This document shows positions 25,634 through 37,072 of a DNA stretch of 64,000 nt, one piece after another. Both the position numbers and the translations under genes were made by a program. The number at the start of each line of letters is the position of its first letter. Position 1 is the first letter of the stretch. This stretch comes from Elephas maximus indicus (taxonomy: Eukaryota; Chordata; Mammalia; Proboscidea; Elephantidae): NCBI RefSeq assembly GCF_024166365.1, contig NC_064820.1, positions 133,630,001-133,694,000 of the forward strand, written 5' to 3'. Under the pieces are notes generated by a model, which was given only the letters and a program-made list of their open reading frames with translations, was not told the origin of the DNA and searched no databases.

Positions 25634-26535
25634 GGAGGGGTGGGAATGGAAAAACACTAAATAGACAATACATAAGTGGTAACTTTGGTGGAGGGTAAGT
25701 GATATTACACAATACTGGGGAAGCCAGCACAACTTGGACAAGGAAAGGTCATGGTAGCTCTATAAAATAGACACATCCAAACTCCCTAAGGGATCAAATT
25801 GCCAGTCTGAGGGCTGTGGGGACCTTGATCTTGGGAAACATCTAGTTCTACTGGCATAATATAGTTTATAAAGGAAATGTTCTACATTCTACTTTGGTAA
25901 GTAGTGTCTGGGGTCTTAAAAGCCTGTGAGCAGCCATCTGAGATACTCCGTTGGTCTCACCCCTTTGGGAGCAAGGGAGAATGAAGAAAACTAAAGACAC
26001 AAGGGAAAGATTTGTCCAAAGGACTAATAGACCACAACTACCATGGCCTCCACCAGACCAAGTCCACTACATCTAGGTGGTGTCTGGCTAGCGCTACTGA
26101 CTGCTCTAACAGGGATCACAATAGAGGGTTCTGGACAGAGCTGGAGAAAATGTAGAACAAAATTCTAAGTCACAAAAAAATACCAGACTTACTGGCCTGA
26201 TAGAATGGAGAAACCCTGAGGGTATGGCTCTCAGACACATTTTTAGCTCAGTAATGAAGTCACTCCTGAGGTTCACCCTTTAGCCAAAGATTAGACAAGT
26301 CTCCCCATCCTCCCCCCACCAAAAAAAAGAGAGACTAAAGGGACACATGAGCCCAGGGGCAAGGACTACAAGGCAGGAGGGGACAGGAAAGCTGGTAATA
26401 GGGAACGCAAGGTCAAGAAGGATGAGTGTTGATATGTCATGAGTTTGTTAACCAATGTCATAAAACATCATGTGTACTGTTTAATGAGAAGCTAGTTTGT
26501 TCTGTAAACCTTCATCTAAAGTACAAAAAAAAAAG
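25634..26535 (+). mobile_element. L1 LINE 3' end, sense, 5'-truncated
   Basis: Sense copy of the same L1 3' end that lies antisense at 11880, 30640 and 51937: acattctactttggtaagta, cttaaaagcctgtgagcagc, and the terminal gtaaaccttcatctaaagta with a 10-A tail. Flanks agattaagagagaaa (25619-25633) and agattaagagaaa (26536-26548) look like a target-site duplication with a 2-bp indel. No ORF2 coding is included. Confidence 0.88.
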
Positions 26536-26704
26536 AGATTAAGAGAAATACAAAAAGCTCACAGCAAAATTAACATTGTCCCCTTCCCCCCACTCCCTGT
26601 CATCACTAAAAAGAGATGTTAAGCAACAAGTTCTGGGGATGCGGTGAGTTGTAAAACACAACCCTTGATATTAATAAATTTAGAATGAAGTTGGCAAGAT
26701 GACG

Positions 26705-26890
26705 ATAAGAACCAACATTTATTGAGTACTTTCTATGTACTAGGCACTAAGTACTCTACATGCATTTATTTGTTTAACCCTCATAACAGTCTATCAAGAG
26801 GTACTGTTATTATTTTGAGGTTGTAAATAGAAAAAAATAGCTAAAAAGTTTATGCGACTCAGCCGAGGTCACCTAGCTAGTAAGTGGTAG
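26705..26890 (-). mobile_element. MIR SINE, antisense
   Basis: Matches the antisense order of a mammal-wide MIR: acatttattgagtactttct, taggcactaagtactct, tttaaccctcataacagtct, and gtcacctagctagtaagtgg. Old and non-coding. Confidence 0.8.
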
Positions 26891-27017
26891 TAGTAAGTAG
26901 TTAACTGCTGCAAAGTATTGTCATATATACTATATACTATAAAACATGTTTTATTATTACTTTCTTGTAAGAGTGTTGGCATGTACTCTATGAATATTAC
27001 ACTTTATTACTCCAGGC

Positions 27018-30000
27018 CTTTGCAAAATCAATAAAACACAGGTAAACATCCTTCTGGTATTTTCTGTTTTCAGCCAGGATCCATCTGACATCAGCAATGA
27101 TATTCCTGGTTCCACGTCCTTTTCTGAAACCAGCCTGAATTTCTGGCAGTTCCCTGTTGATATACTGCTGTAGTCGTTTTTGAATGATCTTCAGCAAAAT
27201 TTTGCTGGCGTGTGATATTAATGATATTGTTCTATAATTTCCACATTTGGTTAGATCACCCTTCTTAGGAATAGGCCTAAATATGGATCTCTTCCAAACA
27301 GTTGACCAGGAAGTTGTCTTCCATATTCCTTGGCATAGACGAGTGAGCACCTCCAGCGCTGTATCTGTTTGTTGAAACATCTCAATTGATATTCCATTAA
27401 TTCCTGGAGCCTTGTTTTTCACCGATGCCTTCAGAGCAGCTTGGACTTCTTCCTTCAGTACCATCAGTTCCTGATCATATGCCACCTCTTGAAATGGTTG
27501 AATATTGACTAATTCTTTTGGTATAATGATTCTGTGTATTCCTTCCATCTTCTTTTGATGCTTCCTTTGTCATTTAATATTTTCCCCATGGAATCCTTCA
27601 CTATTGCAACTCGAGGCTTGAATTTTTTCTTCAGTTCTTTCAGCTTGAGAAACACTGAGTGTGTTCTTCCCTTTGGTTTTCCATCTGTATTTCTTTGCAC
27701 ACGTCATTATAATACTTTTCTTTGTCTTCTCCAGAGGCCCTTTGAAATCTTCTGTTCAGTTCTTTTACTTCATCAATTCTTCCTCTTGCTTTAGCTGCTC
27801 GACGCTCAAGAGCAAGTTTCAGCATCTCCTCTGACATCCACCTTGGTCTTTTCTTTCTTTCCTGTCTTTTCAGTGACCTCTTGCTTTCTTCATGGATGAT
27901 GTCCTTGATGTCATTCCACAACTCGTCTGGTCTTCGGTCACTAGTGTTCAATGCATCAAATCTATTCTTGAGATGGTCTCTAAATTCAGGTGGGATATAC
28001 CCAAGGTCATATTTTGGCTCTCGTGGACTTGCTCTGATTTTCTTCAGTTTCAGCTTGAAATTGCATACGAGCAATTGATGGTCTGTTCCACAGTCAGCTC
28101 CTGGCCTTATCCTGACTGATGATACTGAGCTTTTCCATCTTCTCTTTCCACAGATGTAGTCAATTTGATTTCTGTGTGTTCCATCTGGCGAGGTCCATGT
28201 CACCGTTTATGTTGGTGAAAGAAGGTATTTGCAATGAAGAAGTTGTTGGTCTTGCAAAATTCTATCATTCAATCTCCAGCATTGTTTCTATCACCAAGGC
28301 CATATTTTCCAACTACTGATCCTTCTTTGTTTCCAATTTTTGCATTACAATTGCTGGTAATTATCAATGCATCTTGATTGCATGTTCGATTAATTTCGGA
28401 CTGCAGCAGCTGATAAAAATCTTCTATTTCTTCATCTTTGGCCTAGTGGTTGGTGCATAAATTTGAATAATACTTGTGTTAACTGGTCTTCCTTGTAGGT
28501 GTATGGGTATTATTCTATCACTGACAGTGTTGTACTTCAGGATAGATCTTGAAATGTTCTTTTTGACAATGAATGCAACACCATTCCTCTTTGAGTTGTC
28601 ATTCCCAGGACAGTAGACTATATGATTGTCTCATTCAAAATGGCCAATACCAGTCCATTTCAGCTCACTAATGCCTAGGATATCGGTGCTTATGTGTTCC
28701 ATTTCATTTTTGACAATTTCCAATTTTCCTAGATTCGTACTTTGTACATTCCAAGCTCCGATTATTAACGGATGTTTGCAGCTGATTCTTCTCATTTTGA
28801 GTCATGCCACATCAGCAAATGAAGGTCCCAAAAGTTTTACTCCAGCCACTTCATTACGGTTGACTCTACTTTGAAGAGGCAGCTCTTCAAAGTAGAGTAA
28901 GGATGGCGCAGGACCGGGCAGTGTTTTGAGCTCCTTCCAACCTGGGGGGCTCATCTTCCAACACTAAATCAGACAATGTTCTGCTGCTATTCATATGTTT
29001 TTCACTGGCTAATGCTTTTCAGAAGTAGACTGCCAGGTCCTTTTTCCTAGTCTGTCTTAGTCTGGAAGCTCAGCTGAAACCTGTCCTCCATGGGTGACCC
29101 TGCTGGTATCTGAATACTGGTAACATAGCTTCCAGCATCACAGCAACATGCAAACCCCCACAGTATGACAAACTGACAGGCATTTGACTGTGTGGATCAT
29201 AACAAACTATGGATAACACTGCGAAGAATGGGAATTCCAGAACACTTAATTGTGCTCATGAGGAACCTTTACATAGATCAAGAGGCAGTTTTTCGGACAG
29301 AACAAGGGGGTACTGATTGGTTTAAAGTCAGGAAAGGTGTGCGTCAAGGTTGTATTCTTTTACCATACCTATTCAATCTGTACTCTGAGCAGATAATACG
29401 AGAAGCTGGACTATATGAAGAAGAGCAGGGCATCAGGATTGGAGAAAGACTCATTAACAACCTGCGCTATGCAGATGACACAACCTTGCTTGCTGAAAGT
29501 GAAGAGGACTTAAAGCACTTACTGATGAAGATCAAAGATTATAAATAACACCTTTAGTATAGATTACACCTCAACATAAAGAAAACAAAAACGCTTACAA
29601 TTAGACCAATAAACAACATCATGATACAGAGAAAATATTGGAGTTGCCAAGGATTTCGTTTTGCCTGGATCCACAATCAATGCCCATGGAAGCAGCAGTC
29701 AAGAAATCAAATGACATATTGCATTGGGCAAATCTGCTGCAAAAGACCTCTTAAAGTGTTGAAAAACAAAGATGTCACTCTAAGGACTAAGGTGCACCTG
29801 ATCCAAGCCATGGTATTTTCAATCACATCATGTGCATGTGAAACCTGGACAATGAACAAGGAAGACCGAAGAAGAGTTGACGCCTTTGAATTGTGGTGTT
29901 GGCGAAGACTATTGAATATACCATGGACTGCCAAAGGAACGAACAAATCTGTCTTGGAAGAAGTGCGGGCAGAATGCTCCTTAGAGGCAAGGATGGCGAG

Positions 30001-30251
30001 ACTGTGTCTTACATACTTTGGACATGTTGTCAGGAGGGATCAGCCTCTGGAGAAGGACATCCTGCTTGGCAGAGTACAGGGTCAGCAGAAAAGAGGAAGA
30101 CCCTCAGTGAGGTGGATTGACACTGTGGCTGCAACAATGAGCTCAAGCATAACAACGATTGTAAGGATGGCGCAGGACCAGGCAGTGTTTCGTTCTGTTG
30201 TGCCTAGGGTCGCTATGAGTTGGAAAGGACTCAAAGGCATCTAACAACAAC
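27018..30251. mobile_element. Twin-primed RTE LINE (inverted 5' arm, direct 3' arm)
   Basis: One insertion in two orientations. The left arm (about 27018-29178) is antisense and runs from the reverse transcriptase back through the endonuclease to the 5' UTR. The right arm (about 29178-30251) is sense and resumes at the point where the left arm begins: the left edge encodes YLCFIDFAKA in antisense and the right arm opens with the codons for FDCVDHNKLW. YADD is at 29468-29479. The whole is bounded by a perfect 12-bp target-site duplication, attactccaggc, at 27006-27017 and 30252-30263. This geometry is the hallmark of twin priming. Long open pieces (27640-28203 minus, 29621-30244 plus) suggest it is younger than the copy at 2-5 kb, but stops and the inversion make it dead. 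Confidence 0.92.
28863..28898. repeat. 16-bp perfect inverted repeat with 4-nt loop
   Basis: Arms at 28863-28878 and 28883-28898 are exact reverse complements with the loop gcag. It sits at the border between the RTE endonuclease region and the RTE 5' UTR in the inverted arm. It is followed by a plus-strand piece resembling the RTE 3' end (aaggatggcgcaggaccggg, 28898-28924). An expected 5' UTR segment appears to have been replaced here. Confidence 0.8.
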
Positions 30252-30639
30252 ATTACTCCAGGCATGGTCCCTAGACCAGCAACATCAGCATCTCCCGAAA
30301 ACTTCTTAGAAATGCAGAATGTATATCCTCACCTAAACCTACTGACTCAGAATCTGCATTTTAACAAGATCCCCAGGTGATTCATATGCACGTTCAAGTT
30401 TAAGAAACATTGATATAGAAAGTAAATACTAAAGGACTTACAAGGAAGATGTTGTCACTGTGACTTTCAAAGTGGTGTGATTTGATTGCCTGCCTGGGGA
30501 AACTGGTAAAATGATTATATGAAGAGGGACTTTATTTTGCCAATTAAGAACTCATGGAGTGGCTATGCAAAGGGAAGACATGAGAAATGATCTTTTAAGC
30601 AATGTGTTTGCTTTTTCTTTTTTTTATTGCACTTTAAAA

Positions 30640-31922
30640 AATTTTTTCTTAATTGTACTTTAGATGAAGTTTTACAGAACAAACTAGCTTCTCATTAAAC
30701 AATTAGTACACATATTGTTTTACGACATTGGTTAACAACCCCATAACATGTCAATGCTCTCCCTTCTCAACCTTGGGTTCCCTATTACCAGCTTTCCTGT
30801 CCCCTCCTGCCTACTAGTCCTTGCCCCTGGGCTCATGTACCCCTTTAGTCTCGTTTTTTTTGGGGGGGGGCCTGTCTAATCTTTGGCTAAAGGGTGAACC
30901 TCAGGAGTGACTTCATTACTGAGCTAAAAATGTGTCTGGGGGCCATACTCTCAGGGTTTCTCCAGTCTATCAGACCAGTAAGTCTGGTATTTTTTTGTGA
31001 GTTAGAATTTTGTTCTACATTTTTCTCTGGGTCTGTTCAGAATCCTCTGTTGTGATCACTGTCAGAGCAGTCAGTGGTGGTAGCCAGGCACCATCTAGCT
31101 GTACTGGACTCAGTCTGATGGAGGTCGTGGTAGATGTGGTCCATTGTCCCTTTGGCCTAACCTTTCCCTTGTATGTTTACTTTTCTTCATTTTTCCTTGT
31201 TCCTGATGGGATGAGACCAGTGGAGTATCTTAGATGGCCACTCACAGGCTTTTAAGACTCCAGAAGCTACTCACCAAGGTAGAATGTAGAACTTTTTCTT
31301 TATAAATTATATTATGCCAATTGAACTTGATGTTCCCCAAGACCATGGTCCCCACAGCCCTCAGCCCAGTAATTCAGCCCCTTAGGGAGTATGAATATGT
31401 GTATGGAGCTTCCATGAACTTGCCTTGTCCTAGTTGTGCTGGCTTCCACAGTATTATTTACTGTCTTACCCTTCACCGAAGTTACCACTTAACTATTGCC
31501 TATTTGGTGTTTTTCCATCCCTACCCCTTCCTTCCTTCGTAACCATCAAAGATTATTTCTTTTTGTGTGTAGACCTTTTCATGAGCTTTTATAGTAGTGG
31601 TCTCAAACAAGATTTGTCCTTTTGTGATTGACTTATCTCACTCAGCATAATGCCCTCCAGATTTACCCATGTTGTGAGATACTTTGCAGATTCATCATTG
31701 TTTTTTATCATTATATAGTACTTCATTGTGAGTATCTACCATAGTTTGCTTATCCATTCATCTGTTGATGGGTATATTGGTTCTTTCCATCTTTCTGCTA
31801 TTGTTAACAATGTTGCAATGAACATGAGTGTGCATGTTTCTATTCTTGTGACAGCTCTTATTTCTCTAGGATATATTCCTCGGAGTGGGATAGCTGGATC
31901 ATATGGTATTTCTATTTCTAGC
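30640..31922 (-). mobile_element. L1 LINE, antisense, left part (host of the provirus)
   Basis: Antisense L1 from its 3' terminus (gtactttagatgaagtttta) through the 3' UTR into the ORF2 C-terminus, readable in the minus ORF ending at 31736 (IPYDPAIPL, then STDEWISKLW). It is cut at 31922 by the provirus and resumes at 35367-35432 (ttcctaaggaagtaccatat). An ordinary 5'-truncated copy apart from the later insertion. Confidence 0.88.
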
Positions 31923-32457
31923 TGTCTTAGGCTGGGTTCTCTAGAGAAGCAAAACCAGTAAAGCATATAAATATATATATAGAGAGAGAGAGTTATATCA
32001 AGGAAACAGCTTACATGATTGTAGAGGCTAGAACGTCCCAAGTCCTTGGATCAGGGTAGAAGCTTTTCTTGATTCACATAGCCAGAGGGGCTGTCAAACC
32101 CAAGATCTGCAGGTCAGAGAGCAGGGCTTTTGCTCACAGGCTGTGAAAATCGATGTATCACAAGATCAGCAGATAATCTCATAGCTCAAGTCCCAAGAAG
32201 CAGAGGTAAGATGAACAAGAGGCAGCTGCAGGATCTCCACCTCCCCCCACCCCCCCCACCCCCCCACACCCTCGTAAGCAAGCAAAAAAGAACAAAAAGC
32301 CAGAATGTCTGCTTATATTTGGATGCAGTCCATGTCCCCAAGGAAACTCCTTATAACCTGATTGGCTGCTTACAGCAGATTCAATCATGGGAGTGATCAC
32401 ATATAAACACTGAGAATCATGGCCCAGCCACGTTGGCACACAATCTTAACCGTCACA
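31923..32457 (-). repeat. ERVL-type LTR (3' LTR of the antisense part)
   Basis: Read on the minus strand the LTR begins tgtgacggttaagattgtgt and ends agaacccagcctaagaca, with MLT2-like organisation (cttggctgggcca-type start, octct(at)n-rich end). A purine-rich aaggggtgga lies just upstream of its U3 start on the minus strand (about 32459-32468), as expected for the polypurine tract preceding a 3' LTR. A C-rich run at 32241-32270 and an (AT)/(GA) microsatellite at about 31967-31993 interrupt it. Confidence 0.75.
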
Positions 32458-32973
32458 GTCCACCCCTTGTGAATTTGGTGCATGTACACATCTCCTTAAA
32501 CCATACTTAATCTCTGAATAAAGACAATTATAAAGTCATGCTTGTGCCTAACATGATGTTACTAATGTGTGTACAATCAAAAATGCACTAGCCCCATTTA
32601 TATCTTATATTTTACAAGTGAAGAAAAAAATATTTGATGCACACATACAAAGCAGAAATTCTCATAACAGTTACAGCCCTTGTTTCTGTAACTGATTATG
32701 TGGCAGTAACTGGTATTTAGAACTACCTTCTTCCACCACCCATTCCATATTCCCCTTGCCCTCAGCAAGCACCTCAGCTGGGTGTGGTTCTTTGCCTGGT
32801 GTGACCCAAACCTTCATTCTTGAAGGGTCTGGGTCATTAGTAGTCATGCCAGAATTGGGTTGCTATAGTTTTCCATTGCCTTTAATCATGGGGCATGGTA
32901 GTACTAAGAGATGCCTTAAGAGATCTCTTGCATTCCAGACATACTCTTCTTTACCTCCACTATGTAATATCAA

Positions 32974-34278
32974 TCAGATTTCCTCTTGGTAATCAGCACC
33001 AATCACACCAGCCAGTATGGAAACTCCCTTCTTTGCCTGTTGATCCAAAGGCATGAGGAGCTCAAAGTGGCCAGGTGGCATTCTCAGCATCCAGTTCAGT
33101 GGAATCAGTGATGTGTCTCCAGGGAGGAGCATGCCTCCCTTTGGAACTAAGACCTCCAGGCCTGCAAAGCATAAGGTCGTGGGGACAGGAAGCAAAAATC
33201 TTGTGAGTGGTTCAGTAGGGGTAATACTGAGCGGTTCCACTCCCATTTCCACCCCTTGATTCCTGGAACCATGAATCCCGGCTATGGGAGAAACAGCACC
33301 ATATATTGGACACTGGTTTAGAGCATATACAGCCTCCTGGAGAACATTGTCCCAACCCTGCAAGGTATTGCCACCTAGCTGGTGTCATAATTGTGTCTTT
33401 AGAAAGCTAGTCCATCATTCTATCAATCCATCTGTTTCGGGATGATGAGGAACATCATAACACCACTGAATTTCATTAGCATGGGCCCACTGCTGTACTT
33501 CATTTGCTGTGATGTGAGTCCCTTGATCAGAGGCAATGCTGTGTGGGATAACATGATGGTGGGTAAGGTATTCCACAAGTCCAAGGATGGTAGTTTTGGC
33601 AGAAGGATTGTGTGCAGGGAAGGCAAATTTGTATTCAGTGTCTATTCCAGTAAGGACAAAAGGCTACCCTTTTCATGATGGAAATGGTCCAATGTAATCA
33701 ACTTGCCACCAGGTTGCTGGCTGATCACCTCCAGGGATGGTGCCATATCAGGGACTCAGTGTTGGTCTTTGCTTTGGGCCGATTGGGCACTCAGCAGTGG
33801 TAGTAGCCAAGTCAGCCTTGGTGAGTTAAAGTCCATGTTGCTGGGCCCATGCATAACCTCCATCCCTGCCACCACGGCTACTTTGTGCATGAGCTCATTG
33901 AGCAATGACAGCAGTAGCTGGGAAAAGAGAATGATTGGTTTCCATAGAATGTGTTATCTTATCCATTTGACTGTTAATATCATCCTCTGCTGAGGTCACC
34001 CTTTGTTGAGCATTCATATGAGACACAAATATCTTCTCTTCTTTGACCCATTCAGAGAGGTCTATTCACATACCTCTTCTCCACAAATCCTTGTCTCCAA
34101 TTTTCCAGTCATGTTCCTTCCATAACCCTGACCATCCAGCCAAACCTTTGGCCACAGCCCATGAATCAGTATACAATAGCACATCTGGCCATTTTTCCTT
34201 CCAAACAAAGTGAACAACCAGGTGCATTGCTCGAAGTTCTGCCCATTGGAGGATTTCCCTTCACCACTGTCCTTCATG
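32974..34278 (-). pseudogene. ERVL-like pol remnant: RNase H end, integrase, dUTPase-like region
   Basis: Decayed antisense pol of an old endogenous retrovirus. In minus-strand order: the later RNase H catalytic stretch (TDS at 34170-34162), integrase with a recognisable SDQGTH at 33530-33513, and a C-terminal region near 33363-32974 with an NQCPIYGAV-type integrase end and a GGMLLPGDT-type segment that I link to the dUTPase-containing ERVL group. Stops and frameshifts break it into pieces. No function is expected. Confidence 0.72.
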
Positions 34279-35116
34279 GTGTCCAGTGGTGTGGGGCATG
34301 TTGAGATATTTCCTCTAAAGTGAAGGGTAAGTTATTGCATCTGACCCCTCCTATAACTAAAAAGGAGGCACAATTCTGGTGGGTCTCTTTGGATTTGGGA
34401 GGCAACATATCCCTCATTTGGGTGTGTTACTCTACCCTATTTATCAAATGACTTGAAAAGCTGCTTGTTTTGAGTGGGGCACAGAACAAGAGAAAGCTCT
34501 GCAATGGGTTCAGGTTGCGGTTCATGCTGCTGTGCCACTTGGGCCATAAGATCCAGCTAATCCAATGGTGCTTGAAATGTCAGTGGCAGATAGAAATGCT
34601 GATTGGTATCTTTGGCAGGCCCCTATCGATGAATCACAGTGCAGACCCTTAGGATTTTGGAGCAAAGCCCTGCCATCATTTGCAGATAACTACTCTCCTT
34701 TTGAGAATCAGCTTTTGGCTTGTTAGTGGGGCCTTAGTAGAGACTGAACACTTAACCGTGGGCCACCAAGTCATCATGCAGACTGAGCTGCCCGTCATGC
34801 TTTACCCACAGAGTCATAAAGTCAGACGTGTACAGAAGCACTCCATCATTAAATGGAAGTGTTATACATGAGATTGGGCCCAAGAAGGACCTGAAGGCAA
34901 AATTAAGTTGCATAAATAAGTGACCCAAATGCTCATGGTCTCCACTTCTGTCACATTACCTTCTGTCTCCCAGTCTGCACCTACAGCCTCATGGGGAGTT
35001 CCTTATGATCAGTTGACTGAAGAAGAGAAAAATCATGCCTGGTTTACAGATGGTTCTGCGTGATATGCAGGTACTACTCAAAAGTGGACAGTGGAAGCAT
35101 TACAGCCCCTTTCTGG
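34279..35116 (+). pseudogene. ERVL-like pol remnant: RT end and start of RNase H
   Basis: Sense pol piece, opposite in orientation to its left neighbour. It covers the connection region after the reverse transcriptase core and the first RNase H catalytic motif (TDGS, 35046-35057), followed two codons later by a stop. It ends near 35116 (cagcccctttctgga), where the LTR fragment begins. The antisense neighbour holds the next part of RNase H, so one RNase H domain is divided between the two pieces. Several in-frame stops; non-functional. Confidence 0.7.
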
Positions 35117-35366
35117 AACCTCATGTCACCAAGAAAGCAGTGCTAAGAGCAGATTATGTCCTTTGGACCCCGAGTTCCCGTATGGAGAAGCTGCTAGTCT
35201 GGGGGAAGATTGATGAGAAGGCTGACAGAGAAAGAAAGCCTTCCCTTGGAGCTGACACACTGAATTTGGACTTTTAGACTACTTTACTGTGAAGAAATAA
35301 ATTTCTGTTTGTTAAAGCCATCTACTTGTGGTATTTTTGTTGTAGCAGCACTAAATAATCAAGACA
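35117..35366 (+). repeat. LTR 3' fragment, sense
   Basis: About 250 bp of LTR 3' part: acagagaaagaaagccttcc, tactttactgtgaagaaata, gttaaagccatctacttgtg, and the terminal ataatcaagaca. The same LTR family lies complete and antisense at about 60402-60920. It joins the pol remnant at the shared bases ggaacctcat. The U3 part is missing. Confidence 0.75.
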
Positions 35367-35432
35367 CTAGCTTCCTAAGGAAGTACCATATTGTTTTCTA
35401 AAATGGTAGTTCCATTTTGCATTCCCATCAGC
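35367..35432 (-). mobile_element. L1 LINE, antisense, right part (continues 30640-31922)
   Basis: After the duplicated ctagc the interrupted L1 resumes (ttcctaaggaagtaccatat, attcccatcagcagtatgga) and stops at its 5' truncation near 35432. With the left part it gives an L1 insertion of about 1.35 kb before the provirus arrived. Confidence 0.8.
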
Positions 35433-35439
35433 AGTATGG

Positions 35440-36565
35440 ATCTGCTTTTTAAAAAAAATTGAAAAATGTGGTTAGGTCACAGAGACACGTTGATTCATTA
35501 AGTCGGCAGACTCTCCAGGGCAAGACCATAGTTTATTCTGCCCCCCAAACTCCTTCAGTGTCTTCTCTCACTAACCCTAGCACATATAATCTGTCAGCTT
35601 GGCCCAGAAAGATGGACGGACAGCCAAATGGCCATTTGGCTGTATTGGGTGACCTGGGAATAACTGCCACAACTCTCTGTGTGGTAGGAAATGTGCTCCA
35701 TTGCTTAAAAAAAAAAAAATTCCAATCTCTGATGAAATTTGTCTAGGCCATAAGTTTTAAAAAGATGAGAAAGCATTACATGTGACATTACCGATCAAGG
35801 AATGAAAGCAGTAAGTCTTTAGCACGCAGATGATAATAAGAGAGGGTGGAGAAATAGAGGGGATCAGATAGAGCACATAACATAAATTGCTTTCTTGACT
35901 TTGTATATGATTTTGAAATATTCCAAAGAATGCAAACAGATCGCTGAGATAGTTATTAGTAGAATGGGGAGAAAGTTTAAGAGGCAAGGAAGTAAAGTGG
36001 AAATTTATTTTCACTGGTGTGAAAAAAGTAAACCAATGGACAGATGCTATAGGAAAGAACTTTAGTCTGCCCAGCCTTGGAGGAAAAAGAATAAGGCTAC
36101 TGTGTAAAGTACAGTGGGAAAAAAATCCTGGTTACCCTTTACAAAGCCAACAGAAAGATTTTGATTAAAAAAAAAATAGTGGTGGTGTGTGAACACAGAT
36201 GTCATAGGGTTTATGTTGTCTTTTGGAGCAGGAAGTATAATAATAAGTATTAGTTCTGTGAGCAAAAGCTAGGAACAGAGAAATAAGGACTGACATAGCA
36301 AGAGAATGTTCACAAATATGTGGGTGACAACATTGAAGGTCATGTTTTGCTTCACAAGAGGCATGACCCATGAAGGAAAACACGGGCTTCTAACTCAGAC
36401 AGACCTGGGTTGGAAATCTGACTTTGTCCTTTACGATCTTCAAGCTTTTTTGAGCCTTGCTTTCTTATCTATGCACTGAAGATAATCATCAGTCTCACAA
36501 GGCTGTTTAGGGAATTCACTGGAGAAAGTGGGTGTAGAAGATCTCATTTCTGCTTGTTCAGTTCC
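35440..36565. other. No gene or recognised repeat seen
   Basis: About 1.1 kb with short ORFs only (95 codons or less) and a few A-runs (35708-35719, 36165-36176). No domain or repeat family recognised. Confidence 0.5.
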
Positions 36566-36569
36566 TCAT

Positions 36570-37072
36570 CATGTCCTGTTTATTTACCTTCTCAAAATCT
36601 TTGGAATCCACTTACTTTTTTTCATCCTAACCACCTCTCCTGTAGTCCAAGATACCAAGTCCTTTCCCACTCTTCCAGAAATACTCCTATAACCTCCTAC
36701 ATAGTTTTTCCACATCTACCTTTCATTTCTTCCGGACTGTTCAGTGTTAACATCTGAAAGATCTTTTCAAAATGCAAATCTGGTCATCTTACACATTCTT
36801 CCCTAACACACACACATACACTCCTTAAATAGCTTCACATTGATCTTAGGATAATGACAAAACAACCAAGCCCTGGCCATTACTTGAATCTTATATTTCA
36901 CTATTCTTGGCTGCCTTTCAGTTTGTTGAAGCTCGTTTTGTTGATTGGTTAATGTCCGTATGAGGTCAGGTTCTGTGTCTGTTTTTGCTCATGATAGTAT
37001 CTATAGTATCCATCACAATGACAGATAGACACAAGATGCTCATTCATTGTTGCTGAATGAGTGATGATGACT
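36570..37072 (+). mobile_element. L2 LINE 3' end, old
   Basis: Order and wording fit L2: ttccgg-type coding remnant, aaaatgcaaatctggtcatc, then the 3' end gaggtcaggttctgtgtctg, tagtatccatcacaatgaca and ttgttgctgaatgagtg. Much diverged; boundaries approximate. Confidence 0.6.

Larger units (their letters stand above)
31923..35366. mobile_element. Rearranged ERVL-like provirus with two LTR 3' ends
   Basis: A 3.4-kb insertion inside the antisense L1, flanked by a 5-bp target-site duplication, ctagc, at 31918-31922 and 35367-35371. The insertion starts tgtctt and ends aagaca, so the termini are TG...CA and mutually inverted. Left to right it holds an antisense LTR (31923-32457), antisense pol (to about 34278), sense pol (34279 to about 35116) and a sense LTR 3' fragment (to 35366). 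Both outer ends are therefore LTR 3' (U5) ends, unlike a normal provirus with U3 left and U5 right. The LTRs belong to different subfamilies. Gag, envelope and any intact gene are absent or unrecognised. Non-functional. Confidence 0.8.

Noticed and set aside
27640-28203. 187-codon minus-strand ORF that could look like a host gene
   Set aside because: It is the linker between endonuclease and reverse transcriptase of an inverted RTE arm, with the same text in the other RTE copies.
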